From positions 1 to 64,000 of the forward strand of contig URCF01000003.1 of assembly GCA_900546365.1 (NCBI GenBank): a stretch of DNA of 64,000 nt, given 5' to 3'. The DNA is from an uncultured Porphyromonadaceae bacterium (GTDB taxonomy: Bacteria > Bacteroidota > Bacteroidia > Bacteroidales > Muribaculaceae). How positions within the stretch are numbered: position 1 is the stretch's first letter; the number at the start of each line of letters is the position of its first letter. The position numbers and the translations under genes are program-made. Shown here in pieces: positions 27,154 to 36,200 of the stretch. Under the pieces are notes generated by a model. It searched no databases. It was not told where the DNA came from and saw nothing but the letters and a program-made list of their open reading frames with translations.

Positions 27154-27654
27154 ATGATGCGACTGAATGTTTTAATCCCTATATTGTGCGCGGCTGTATG
27201 TTGTTGCGCGGCCGGATGCTCAGGCAAGAGCGACAGCGGCAACCTCGGTGCTGCCACCGAGCCGGTGATGGAGGAAGCGGAGGTGCTTCATGCTTCCGCT
27301 TCGGTGCTTGACAGTATGGCTCTCAATGCCGATGATCTCACACCCCGTAGGGCTGTGAGTCTGCTCAACGGATATGTGGAGATATATCGCAATAGCCGGT
27401 CCAGCCGCAGTAAGGCGGTGACCATGCGCAAATTTGTGGATGTATATGATATTCTGATTTCCAATTACGGCGATGAGTTCCGCAACGCCGTGTCATCAGC
27501 GGCCAATGAGGAGACTAATCTTCGGGAACTGTATCAGGAGTTCCGCGGCAAGCTCGCGGGGTATGATGAGGCTTCGGGCATGGTGGCTGAGCCTTCGGTG
27601 CCCAAGGACAGCACAGCAACCGAGCCGGTGGACAGCACCATTGTCAGCGAGTAG
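27154..27654 (+). CDS. Hypothetical lipoprotein
   Basis: A 166-residue predicted lipoprotein. The signal peptide (MMRLNVLIPILCAAVCCC) ends in the lipobox CAAGC with acylated Cys at 22. The mature part is acidic and helical (LTPRRAVSLLNGYVEIYRNS, then RKFVDVYDILISNYGDEFR) and ends with a Pro/Thr/Ser-rich tail. I recognise no family. Its 3' end overlaps the convergent tcdA gene by 11 bases. A tRNA and a promoter-like TACCTTTG lie upstream. Confidence 0.7.
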   Translation: MMRLNVLIPILCAAVCCCAAGCSGKSDSGNLGAATEPVMEEAEVLHASASVLDSMALNADDLTPRRAVSLLNGYVEIYRNSRSSRSKAVTMRKFVDVYDILISNYGDEFRNAVSSAANEETNLRELYQEFRGKLAGYDEASGMVAEPSVPKDSTATEPVDSTIVSE

Positions 27655-28405
27655 CGAGCAGTCCCTCTATCACCAGCCCGGCGAGTGTGAACCCGAAGAT
27701 GGCGGTGATATGGCAGATGGCTCCGTTGATGCGCACTTTGTTGAATGACATTGCGCCGGATGTGTCGTTCGGTGTGTCGGGGCAGTTGGCCACAAGCTCC
27801 GGCGAGTAAACACATTTGAATTTTCTGCGTGGCATCTTGCCGCTATGCTTGAACTTGCGGCGCAAGGCGGCTGCAAGCGGGCATCCCTGCACTTTCCAGA
27901 ACTCGGCAACCGCCACTTTGGTGGGGTCGAGCTTCAACGCTGCACCCATTGATGACACCAGGGGGGTACGCACAGCTGTGGTGTTGAGTATCAGCAGTGC
28001 CTTATCGGCCAATGAGTCGATGGCATCTATCACATAGCTGTAGTTGGCGAGATTGAATTTGTGGGCTGTGTCGGCGCAATACATATCTTCGATGGCGGTG
28101 ATTTGCGCATCGGGGGCAATGTCAAGAAGCCGCTGTTTGAGCACCTGCACCTTGGGCAGTCCAACGGTGGAGTGTAGAGCCATGAGCTGGCGGTTGATGT
28201 TGGAGGCGGCCACCTTGTCGGGGTCCACGATAGTGAGACGGCGTACACCCGACCTCACAAGCGATTCAGCCGTCCAGGACCCCACACCGCCCACGCCAAA
28301 CAGTATGATATTGGCTTCCGACAGTGCCGTGAGGTTGTCGCGGCCTATCAGCCGCTCCACTCTGTTGAGTGCGAGTGTGGAAATGTCGTTTGAAAGTTGA
28401 TCCAT
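27644..28405 (-). CDS. tcdA: tRNA threonylcarbamoyladenosine dehydratase (TcdA/CsdL)
   Basis: E1-like ATP-dependent enzyme that cyclises t6A to ct6A at position 37 of ANN-decoding tRNAs. The Rossmann/adenylation motif GVGGVGSWTAESLVRSG lies near 36-52, followed by the acidic DPDKVAASNINRQL segment near 61-74 that binds ATP. The C-terminal region (KVRINGAICHITAIFGFTLAG) fits the TcdA family. The 253-residue length matches. It could be mistaken for MoeB or ThiF, but no zinc CxxC pairs are seen. It starts 1 base from the NlpC gene stop. Confidence 0.87.
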   Translation of the reverse strand: MDQLSNDISTLALNRVERLIGRDNLTALSEANIILFGVGGVGSWTAESLVRSGVRRLTIVDPDKVAASNINRQLMALHSTVGLPKVQVLKQRLLDIAPDAQITAIEDMYCADTAHKFNLANYSYVIDAIDSLADKALLILNTTAVRTPLVSSMGAALKLDPTKVAVAEFWKVQGCPLAAALRRKFKHSGKMPRRKFKCVYSPELVANCPDTPNDTSGAMSFNKVRINGAICHITAIFGFTLAGLVIEGLLATR

Positions 28406-29208
28406 TATTCAAAAAATTGCGAAAGGATGCTGTCGGCTTTCTGTTCCACCACCTCGTCAAGCACTTTGCGCCGCGCTTCATCTATGGCTGCGGCAGTGGC
28501 CGGAGGGAGTGTGGCGGCGGAGAAATGCACCGATTCAAGTGCCGATGCCGGAATTGTGGCTATGGGCGTCGGGGCGGAAGATGAAGCCGGAGTGGCTTTG
28601 GCGGTGGATGCCTGCAGTGGAGGTTCGGGAGCGGTAGGCTCGAGGTTCACAGACTTGGCGGGAGTGTTGGCCTTGCGGAGCATGGCGAAATACTGGTCAA
28701 CACGACCGGCGGAGTGAAAGTTTTTCACATAATAGTTCTCTGACAAGGAGCTGATAATCACTCCGCGCGATGATGAAGCGTGCACAATGTTGTTATCGCC
28801 GATATACATCCCCACATGATTGACCCTGCCGGAAGAGTTGGAAAAAAACACAAGGTCGCCCGGGTTGAGCTTGGATCTGGACACCGATGAGCAAAACTCC
28901 TGCTGCTTGGCCGAATTGCGCGGAATCTTGATGCCGAGCGCGGAGTTGTACACCTTCATTATGAGTGCCGAGCAGTCAACACCGCTCTTGTCTTCGCCGG
29001 CATATTTGTATGGTACACCAAGCCATCCGTCAATTTCGGACAGCAACGCTTTGGTGGGGTGGGGCAGGGAAGAGGACACAGGCACATGGGCCGGTGCCGG
29101 TCTGCGCTGATGGCTTGAGGATGAGGTGGCGGCACGCTTTGTGGAGCCGCACCCGGCGAGGAGTATGGCCATAAGGAGAGCTAAAAGGATGTTAGCGTAC
29201 TGTTTCAT
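28405..29208 (-). CDS. NlpC/P60 (C40) peptidase lipoprotein
   Basis: Lipoprotein cell-wall hydrolase of 267 residues. The lipobox LLAGC puts the lipidated Cys at 20 with no acidic export tag. The C40 domain spans about 55-175: catalytic Cys in VDCSALIMKVY near 80, His in VNHVGMYIGD near 133 and a third polar residue in NNIVHAS near 142. It should cut D-Glu-diaminopimelate bonds in peptidoglycan stems. The last 85 residues are Ala/Pro/Thr-rich and probably disordered, longer than in Spr/MepS-type enzymes. Confidence 0.9.
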   Translation of the reverse strand: MKQYANILLALLMAILLAGCGSTKRAATSSSSHQRRPAPAHVPVSSSLPHPTKALLSEIDGWLGVPYKYAGEDKSGVDCSALIMKVYNSALGIKIPRNSAKQQEFCSSVSRSKLNPGDLVFFSNSSGRVNHVGMYIGDNNIVHASSSRGVIISSLSENYYVKNFHSAGRVDQYFAMLRKANTPAKSVNLEPTAPEPPLQASTAKATPASSSAPTPIATIPASALESVHFSAATLPPATAAAIDEARRKVLDEVVEQKADSILSQFFE

Positions 29209-29277
29209 TGCGATTGGTGATTACAAAATTAGGTGAGCGCGACGATATTGCCAAATAAATGTGAATAAAAATGGCAT

Positions 29278-29312
29278 AAGGGCTTCGGGAGTGAAAAACG
29301 CCCGAAGCCCTT
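29278..29312 (-). terminator. Terminator after the HtrA/Deg gene
   Basis: A 12-base-pair stem (AAGGGCTTCGGG with CCCGAAGCCCTT) with an 11-base loop lies 33 bases past the protease stop. On the minus strand a TTATGCCATTTTT tract follows. It separates the protease from the NlpC gene. Confidence 0.75.
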
Positions 29313-29344
29313 GGGTTGGTTGTAGAGGATTATGATTCCACGCC

Positions 29345-30838
29345 TCAGTCGGCGAGGTCAATCACATAGTAGGACTTGCGTCCGGTGGGGTATATGCCTA
29401 CGATGAACATCACTTTGTCGGCCTCGTTGCTCTTGACCACACTGTTGTAGATTTTAGTGATATCCTCGGGTGATGCTATACGCTGGTTGTTGATGGAGAG
29501 AATGATGAACCCTTCTTTGATGCCGGCTTCCTTGGCTTTGCCGTCGGAGATGTCGGTCACTTCCACTCCGGAGGATATGCGCAGCGAGCGCATGGTGTCC
29601 TCGGAAAGGGTAGCGAATTTGCATCCGAGTGCGGTCACATCATTCGGTTTGGTCACCTTGGTGCTCCCCTGGGTGTTGTAGAGGGTGGCGTTGACGGTGT
29701 GGCGCTTGTTGTCGCGGATATAAGTAACGGTGATATTGTCGCCGGGACGGTAGCGGTTGATCTGCTCCTGGAGCTGTGCCGACGATTCTGTGGGGTGCCC
29801 GTCAATAGCCACAATCACATCGCCCTCCTTCAGCCCGGCTTCCATGGCGGCGCTGCGCTCCACCACGCGGGCCACATACAATCCGGCATTGACGGCGGTG
29901 ATATTCTTCTCTTTGGCGAGCTTCGGGGTGAGTTCGGTGAACTCCACTCCGAGGATGGCGCGTTGCACGGTGCCGAACTGCTTGATGTCGGCCACAATCT
30001 TTTTGACAATGGATGTGGGTATGGCAAACGAGTAGCCGGCATAGTTGCCGGTTTGGGAATATATGGCGGTGTTGATGCCTACAAGTTCACCGGCCAGATT
30101 CACCAGTGCGCCGCCGGAGTTGCCGGGGTTGACGGCAGCATCGGTTTGGATGTACGACTCAATTCCCATCGGACGCCCATGGGTAGCGGCGGAGAGGGAA
30201 CGGGCTTTCGCGCTTACAATGCCGGCTGTGACGGTGGAATTGAGGCCGAAGGGGTTGCCCACGGCGAGCACCCATTGCCCGAGGCGGAGGTCGTCGCTGT
30301 CGCCCATCGGCAGAACGGGAAGCCCTGAGGCATCAATCTTGATAAGGGCGAGGTCGGTGGTGGGATCGGCCCCGATCACAGTGGCATTGAACGAGCGGTT
30401 GTCGTTGAGGGTCACCTCCAGACGGTCGGCTCCGTCAATTACATGGTTGTTGGTCACGATATGGCCGTCGTCGGAGATGATTACACCCGAGCCGAGGCCG
30501 AGCTGCTGCTGTTGAGGCTCGCTGTCGGAGTCGGCTTTGGGCTGCTGGCGACGCTGGGGTGAGCGGCGCTGCGGCGATCCGAAAAAGAAATCAAAAAACG
30601 GGTCGGAGAAAAATTCCTCGCTTTGACCGTAATATCTGTTGGTCTGTCGCACATCGGCATAGCTTTTGATGCTCACTACTGAGTTGACCGACACTTCGGC
30701 TGCATTGGTGAACGCATCGAGAGTTTCGCTTGTCGGCATCCCCTTGACAGGAAGGGATGAGTAGGAATCAGCCTTGGCGCAAGCTGAAATGGAGATTGCT
30801 GCAATGGCGGCCAGAGTGATGTTTCCAAATGATTTCAT
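29345..30838 (-). CDS. HtrA/Deg family serine protease, probably lipidated
   Basis: Periplasmic quality-control protease of the Do family, 497 residues. The trypsin-like triad is clear: His in VTNNHVID near 131, Asp in TTDLALIKID near 160 and Ser in NPGNSGGALV near 240. Two PDZ domains follow (about 290-385 and 405-495, with LGVEFTE and GFIILSINNQ). A long loop between about 70 and 112 is Gln/Arg/Pro-rich, like the LA loop of DegP. The N-terminus MKSFGNITLAAIAAISISAC ends in ISAC, a workable lipobox, so the protein may be lipid-anchored rather than soluble. Confidence 0.92.
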   Translation of the reverse strand: MKSFGNITLAAIAAISISACAKADSYSSLPVKGMPTSETLDAFTNAAEVSVNSVVSIKSYADVRQTNRYYGQSEEFFSDPFFDFFFGSPQRRSPQRRQQPKADSDSEPQQQQLGLGSGVIISDDGHIVTNNHVIDGADRLEVTLNDNRSFNATVIGADPTTDLALIKIDASGLPVLPMGDSDDLRLGQWVLAVGNPFGLNSTVTAGIVSAKARSLSAATHGRPMGIESYIQTDAAVNPGNSGGALVNLAGELVGINTAIYSQTGNYAGYSFAIPTSIVKKIVADIKQFGTVQRAILGVEFTELTPKLAKEKNITAVNAGLYVARVVERSAAMEAGLKEGDVIVAIDGHPTESSAQLQEQINRYRPGDNITVTYIRDNKRHTVNATLYNTQGSTKVTKPNDVTALGCKFATLSEDTMRSLRISSGVEVTDISDGKAKEAGIKEGFIILSINNQRIASPEDITKIYNSVVKSNEADKVMFIVGIYPTGRKSYYVIDLAD

Positions 30839-30880
30839 AATGCAATGTTAATAGTTAAGACGATTATATTTTACAGATGG

Positions 30881-30888
30881 CAAAAGTA
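30881..30888 (-). promoter_or_regulatory. Promoter -7 element for the HtrA/Deg gene
   Basis: TACTTTTG on the minus strand, 42 bases upstream of the protease start, fits TAnnTTTG. The upstream element is not convincing, so confidence is limited. Confidence 0.45.
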
Positions 30889-31003
30889 TTATTTATACAA
30901 CTAATATGGTGACCGATAATTGCGAAAAAATCTTGAATTTAATCACCTTTAATATTCTCCGCACGATTTTAAATCAATTTTATTCTATGAATGTGAAAAA
31001 GTG

Positions 31004-31011
31004 TAACTTTG
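31004..31011 (+). promoter_or_regulatory. Promoter -7 element for metA
   Basis: TAACTTTG lies only 11 bases before the chosen metA start and fits TAnnTTTG. This argues against the upstream in-frame start at 30906 and leaves no room for a leader riboswitch. Confidence 0.5.
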
Positions 31012-31022
31012 CGGTGTTGAAA

Positions 31023-31922
31023 ATGAAGAATGAAATGAAACTCACTGTTGCTCCCGGACTGCCGGCCATTGCGCGGCTTCGCGGCGAAGGGTTGACGCAA
31101 ATCTGTGGTCGCCCTGCCGATGTCCATGCATTGAAGCTGCTGGTGGTCAATTTGATGCCTAAGAAGCCGGAAACAGAGTGCGACTTGCTGAGGATGCTCT
31201 CAGCGGCGCAAAAGAGTGTGGATGTCACCTTTGCGCTTCCCGACGGACATGTGTCCGCACACACCGCAGCCGAGCATATCGCACAATATTATATTGGAAT
31301 CGATGAAGCTATGCAGCACGACTGGGATGGCATGATTGTGACCGGTGCGCCACTGGACTTTGTGGAGTATGAGGATGTGCGCTACTGGACGCAGATTTGC
31401 AGGCTGTTGGATTGGAGCAGGGAGCATGTGAGGAGCACAATGTGGGTGTGCTGGGGCGCGTTTGCCGCGCTCTATCACCGCTACGGTATAAATAAATTCC
31501 CGCTTGACAGGAAGATAAGCGGAGTGTATTCCCATATGCTGATTCATCCGGAGCATGACCTGATGTGTGGAATGAACCCTGATATAAGGGTGCCCCACAG
31601 CAGGCATGTGGCTGTGGATGTGAAGCAGGTCATCAACACGCCCGCTCTCGCTGTCCTCGCATACAGTGCCGAGGCCGGTGCATATCTGATAGCGGAGCAC
31701 GACAGCCGCGACATTATGGTGTTCGGCCATCCGGAGTACAATGCCATGACTCTACACGGGGAATATGTGAGGGACCTTGGCAAAGGGATGAATCCGCATA
31801 TCCCTGACCATTACTATCCCCATGACGACCCAGCGCAAACACCGCTCAATTGCTGGAGTGAGCACGCCGCGCAGCTTTATAGCAACTGGATCAGTCGGCT
31901 TGTGGCTCCTCAACAGGCTTGA
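31023..31922 (+). CDS. metA: Homoserine O-acyltransferase (MetA family)
   Basis: Methionine-pathway enzyme that acylates homoserine from an acyl-CoA. ATG 31023 gives 299 residues, matching the family; ATG 31035 is also possible. The class I glutamine-amidotransferase-like fold has catalytic Cys in WVCWGAF near 143, and His and Glu in GHPEYN near 236-238. The specificity site reads GAPLDF, with Asp where E. coli (succinyl-specific) has Gly and acetyl-specific MetA proteins have Glu. The acyl donor is therefore uncertain. The 3' end overlaps the convergent pseudouridine synthase gene by 32 bases. Confidence 0.92.
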   Translation: MKNEMKLTVAPGLPAIARLRGEGLTQICGRPADVHALKLLVVNLMPKKPETECDLLRMLSAAQKSVDVTFALPDGHVSAHTAAEHIAQYYIGIDEAMQHDWDGMIVTGAPLDFVEYEDVRYWTQICRLLDWSREHVRSTMWVCWGAFAALYHRYGINKFPLDRKISGVYSHMLIHPEHDLMCGMNPDIRVPHSRHVAVDVKQVINTPALAVLAYSAEAGAYLIAEHDSRDIMVFGHPEYNAMTLHGEYVRDLGKGMNPHIPDHYYPHDDPAQTPLNCWSEHAAQLYSNWISRLVAPQQA

Positions 31923-32583
31923 ATGACTGCCATAGCTTGTCGCCCTTAGGAGGTTCGGCGGTGAGATTGATCGGTTGTTTCGACACCGGGTGGATGAAGC
32001 TGATGCTGTGGGCATACAGAGATATAGAACCATCGGTATTGGAGCGCTTGTCGCCGTATTTGAGGTCGCCGCGTATCGGACACCCGATTGAGGCCAGTTG
32101 CACCCGGATTTGATGCTTGCGCCCTGTTTCAAGATTGATTTCAAGCATATAGTATCTGTCGCTTTTGCCTATCAGCGAGTAGCTTAGAGCGGCTTCCTTG
32201 GCACCTTTTCCGGGGGTGAGGGAGGCGTAGCTTTTATTGTTGCGTTCCACCGATGTGATGTAATGTACCAGACGGTCATGGGATTTCGGTGGCTGCTGAC
32301 GGGTGATGCAGCGGTATGTTTTGTGCACCTGTCCCAGGCGAAACATCTCATTGAGCCGTGCAAGTGCTTTGGATGTTTTAGCAAACACCACCAGACCTCC
32401 CACGGGACGGTCAAGACGGTGCACCACCCCGCAGAACACATTGCCGGGCTTGTTGTATTTCTCCTTGATATATTGTCGCACGGTCTCCACGAGCGGCTCG
32501 TCGCCGGTTTTGTCGCCTTGCACAATTTCGCCCGGAGCCTTGTTCACCACAATTATATGATTGTCTTCGTAAGCTATCTCCAT
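31891..32583 (-). CDS. RluA family RNA pseudouridine synthase
   Basis: Converts specific uridines of rRNA or tRNA to pseudouridine. ATG 32583 gives 230 residues and begins MEIAYEDNHIIVVNKAPG, the usual start of this family; a longer frame would run back through the ruvA promoter. The active-site motif is HRLDRPVGGL with catalytic Asp58. RKHQIRVQLASIGCPI near 165 and GDLKYG complete the pattern. No S4 domain is present, as in RluC/RluA-like short forms lacking it. Which position is modified cannot be told. Confidence 0.9.
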   Translation of the reverse strand: MEIAYEDNHIIVVNKAPGEIVQGDKTGDEPLVETVRQYIKEKYNKPGNVFCGVVHRLDRPVGGLVVFAKTSKALARLNEMFRLGQVHKTYRCITRQQPPKSHDRLVHYITSVERNNKSYASLTPGKGAKEAALSYSLIGKSDRYYMLEINLETGRKHQIRVQLASIGCPIRGDLKYGDKRSNTDGSISLYAHSISFIHPVSKQPINLTAEPPKGDKLWQSFKPVEEPQAD

Positions 32584-32599
32584 AAACCAATAGTTTGTG

Positions 32600-32607
32600 C
32601 AAAAATA
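32600..32607 (-). promoter_or_regulatory. Promoter -7 element for the pseudouridine synthase gene
   Basis: TATTTTTG on the minus strand, 16 bases before the start codon, fits TAnnTTTG. It lies in the 73-base divergent gap shared with ruvA. Confidence 0.4.
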
Positions 32608-32631
32608 GTGCAAATTTTCATATATATTCAT

Positions 32632-32639
32632 TACTTTTG
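32632..32639 (+). promoter_or_regulatory. Promoter -7 element for ruvA-sprA
   Basis: TACTTTTG lies 17 bases before the ruvA start codon; a weak GTG stands where TTG is expected (21-base spacing). An AAAGGAA ribosome-binding-like sequence follows it. Confidence 0.45.
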
Positions 32640-32656
32640 TGTCTAAAAAAAAGGAA

Positions 32657-33238
32657 ATGATAGAATATATAAAGGGTGTGCTGGCCGAACTGACCCCTGC
32701 GAGTGTCGTGATAGAGTGTGGCGGCATCGGGTATCTGCTCAATATCTCACTATCCACATTCAGCTCACTTGAAGGAGTGAAAGAGACCAAATTGCTTGTG
32801 CACGAGGTGATAAGGGAAGATGTCCATCAGCTTTACGGATTTGCCACCGAGCAGGAAAGGGTGCTGTTTCGCGCTTTGATAGGAGTGTCGGGCGTGGGTG
32901 CCAACACTGCAAGGATGATATTGTCATCATTCCAGGCTCCGGAACTTGAGGCTGTGATTGTCAACGGCGACCATGCACGACTCAAAAATGTGAAGGGGAT
33001 AGGTGCCAAAACCGCCCAGCGCATAATTGTGGACCTCAAGGATAAAATAAAACCTATGGGCGATGCGTTAATTCTACAGCCCATGTTAGGTTCGGAGGTG
33101 TTCGACGAAGCTTTGTCGGCGCTTGTGATGCTTGGATTTCCCCGTCCGCAGTCGCAGAAAGTGCTCAAGAAGATTTTCGACGCCAACCCTTCGGTCAAGG
33201 TGGAGGTCGCTATCAAGCAGGCACTTGCCATGATGTGA
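32657..33238 (+). CDS. ruvA: Holliday junction helicase subunit RuvA
   Basis: Tetrameric junction-binding subunit that recruits RuvB. ATG 32657 (MIEYIKGVLAELTP) is chosen because it matches the family N-terminus and has AAAGGAA just before it; the frame start at 32639 would add six residues within the promoter. Domain I is an OB fold (1-62). Domain II has two helix-hairpin-helix motifs (LIGVSGVGANTARMIL and VKGIGAKTAQRIIVDL). Domain III lies at about 145-193. The product is 193 residues. Its stop overlaps the sprA start by 4 bases. Confidence 0.95.
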   Translation: MIEYIKGVLAELTPASVVIECGGIGYLLNISLSTFSSLEGVKETKLLVHEVIREDVHQLYGFATEQERVLFRALIGVSGVGANTARMILSSFQAPELEAVIVNGDHARLKNVKGIGAKTAQRIIVDLKDKIKPMGDALILQPMLGSEVFDEALSALVMLGFPRPQSQKVLKKIFDANPSVKVEVAIKQALAMM

Positions 33239-36200
33239 ACCATGATGTGGGGTTTGATACCTGCAAAGTGACACCGAGCAAACCATCATATAGCAATCCG
33301 TTCAAAAGGCTGCCTCGTGGAGTAATCTATGTGGCGGCATTGTTGTTGCTGTTGGGAATCTTCGGGCTCCCGGTGGTGGCCCAGTACTACAAAAGCGAGC
33401 TCCCGCCACCGGCCGCTCCGGCCTCTGCGCCACCTCCGCCGTTGTCGCCGCTCGACTCGGTGATGCTCCCGTTTCCTGTGCAGCAAACAGTGCCGCAGAG
33501 CTATGAGGAGCTTATGGGACAGCAGTTTTCTGCTGACTTGAAATCTCCGTCCAATGTGCGCACCACCGCCGAATTCGACCCCGAAACCGGATGCTATGTG
33601 ATCCGCACAAAGGTCGGTGACCAGGATATAGCCACACCGTTCATGCTCTCGGAGCGCCAATACAACGACTGGCAACTGCGCGAGTCGATGCTCAAATACT
33701 ACCGTGAGCGCAACAGCGAGACTCTTGTCAATAAGGACGGTAAGAAGAAGTTCAACATTCTGGATATGAACTTCAACATAGGTCCGCTCGAAAAGATTTT
33801 CGGTCCCGGCGGCGTGAGCCTCAAAACTCAAGGATCCGTGCAACTTGACATGGGTATAAAGTCCAACAAAACCGACAACCCCGCTCTGCCGCTCGATGCC
33901 CGTAGAAAAACATTCTTTGATTTCGACCAGAAAATCCAGGCCACCATCAAGGCTTCGGTGGGTGACAGGCTCAACTTCGACATGAGTTACAACACCGACG
34001 CTACTTTTGACTTTGACTCCAAGAACATTGCCCTGAAATATGAGGGTAAGGAGGACGATATCGTCAAGAGCATCGAGGCCGGTAATGTGAGCATGACCAC
34101 CGGATCGTCGCTGATTCGCGGCAGCACGGCACTGTTCGGCATCAAAACGCAGCTACAGTTTGGTAAGCTGACGGCCACCGCTCTCGTGTCGCAGCAGAAC
34201 TCCGAGTCGCGCTCGGTGAGCACAAAGGGCGGCGTGCAGACCACCCCGTTCCGCATCACTGCCGACAATTACGATCAGAACCGTCACTTCTTTCTTGCGC
34301 ATTATTTCCGCGACAACTACGACCAGTTTGCCGCGCGTTTGCCGTTTGTGGCCTCCGGTGCACAGATTACCCGTATTGAAATTTGGGTGACCAACAAGAA
34401 CAATAATTTCAACCAGAGCCGCAACATCGTGGCATTCATAGACCTTGGCGAAAGTCAGGTGGCTGCTTCCGGCTACTGGATTCCCAATCTCGCACTCCCC
34501 AATCCGAGCAACAATGCCAACAATCTGCTGTCGGTGCTCAAATCGGAATATCCCGATGCGAGAAACATCAATCAGGTGACACAGGTGCTTGCCCCGCTTT
34601 CGGCGTTCGGCATAGAGGGCGGACGCGACTATGAGAAAGTGGAGAGTGCGCGACTGCTCACCGAAAGCGAATATTCGCTCAACACCACCCTCGGATATAT
34701 ATCGTTCAAAACCCAGCTGGCATCCGACGATGTGGTGGGCGTGGCCTACGAATACACCCTCAACGGACAGGTGTATCAGGTAGGTGAGTTCTCAAGTGAC
34801 ATCACCTCCACATCGCAGGCTCTGTATGTGAAGATGCTCAAAAGCACCACTGTGTCGCCCAAGCTGCCGGTGTGGGACCTGATGATGAAAAACGTGTATT
34901 CGCTCGGCGCATACCAGCTGCAGTCCAACAACTTCAAGCTCAATATCAAATATCTGTCCGATACCACCGGCACGGAAATCAACTATCTGCCTGTGCCCGG
35001 ACTGAGCAATCAGCCGCTCCTTCAGGTGATGAACCTCGACCGCCTCGACTCCAACCAGGACAGCAACCCCGACGGATTTTTTGACTTCCTCGAAGGATAT
35101 ACCATCATAGCCTCATCGGGCAAGGTGATATTTCCCGTGGCCGAGCCTTTCGGCAAACATCTTGCCGGTAAAATCGGCAATCCCGAGATTGCCAAGCAGT
35201 ATGTGTATCAGGAGCTGTACGACTCCACGCTCACTGTGGCGCGTCAGTTTGCCGACAAAAACAAATTTGTGCTCGAAGGTGAGTATCAGGCATCGGCAGG
35301 TTCCCAGATCAGGCTCAATGCCATGAATGTGCCCCGCGGGTCGGTTATTGTCACAGCCGGCGGTGTCACTCTGATAGAGAACAGCGACTACACCGTGGAC
35401 TATGCCATGGGCATCGTGACCATCACCAACCAGAGCATCATAGACTCGGGACAGAATATCAATGTCACGCTGGAAAACCAGTCAATGTTCTCCACCCAGC
35501 GCAAAACTCTCCTCGGCCTTGACCTGAACTATCAGATCAACAAGGATTTCAATATCGGCGCCACGCTCATGCACTTCGGCGAAAAGGCACTTACTGAAAA
35601 GGTGAATATCGGCGACGAGGTGGTCAACAACACTATGTGGGGCGTCAATTTCAGCTACGCCACCGACTTCATGTGGCTCACCAACCTTCTCAACAAGATT
35701 CCTACTGTCAACGCCACACAACCCTCGCGACTCACACTCAAGGGTGAGTTCGCACAGCTTGTGCCGCACAACCAGAAGGCTGGCACCGCGCAGGGCAGCT
35801 CCTATATCGATGACTTCGAATCGGCGCAGACAGGCATCGACCTCCGGTCGCCCTACTCTTGGTTTCTCGCTTCCACTCCTGCCGAGAGCGGAGGCGACGC
35901 GCTTTTCCCCGAAGCCACCCTGAGCAACAATGTGGAGTACGGCAAGAACCGTGCGCTGCTCAACTGGTACTATATCGACCCGCTATTCACTGACCGCAAC
36001 TCATCGATGGCACCCGGCTACATCAAGAGCGACCTCAAGATGCAGAGCAACCCCTATGTGCGCGAGGTGACTTCACGCGAGCTATTCCCCGACAGGGAGC
36101 TCACCTACGGCGAGTCCTCCACCATTCAGACTCTCAACCTCTCGTTCTATCCCAGCGAGCGCGGTCCGTACAATCTTGATGCCACCAACATTGACGAAAA

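Noticed and set aside
30906..31022. Upstream extension of metA
   Set aside because: The in-frame region contains a TAACTTTG promoter element and encodes residues unlike any MetA N-terminus; the family begins near 31023.
30839..31022. Possible riboswitch ahead of metA
   Set aside because: The predicted promoter is only 11 bases from the start codon, leaving no room for a leader aptamer.
32584..32790. N-terminal extension of the pseudouridine synthase
   Set aside because: It would run through the divergent promoter region and into ruvA; the family N-terminus begins at 32583.
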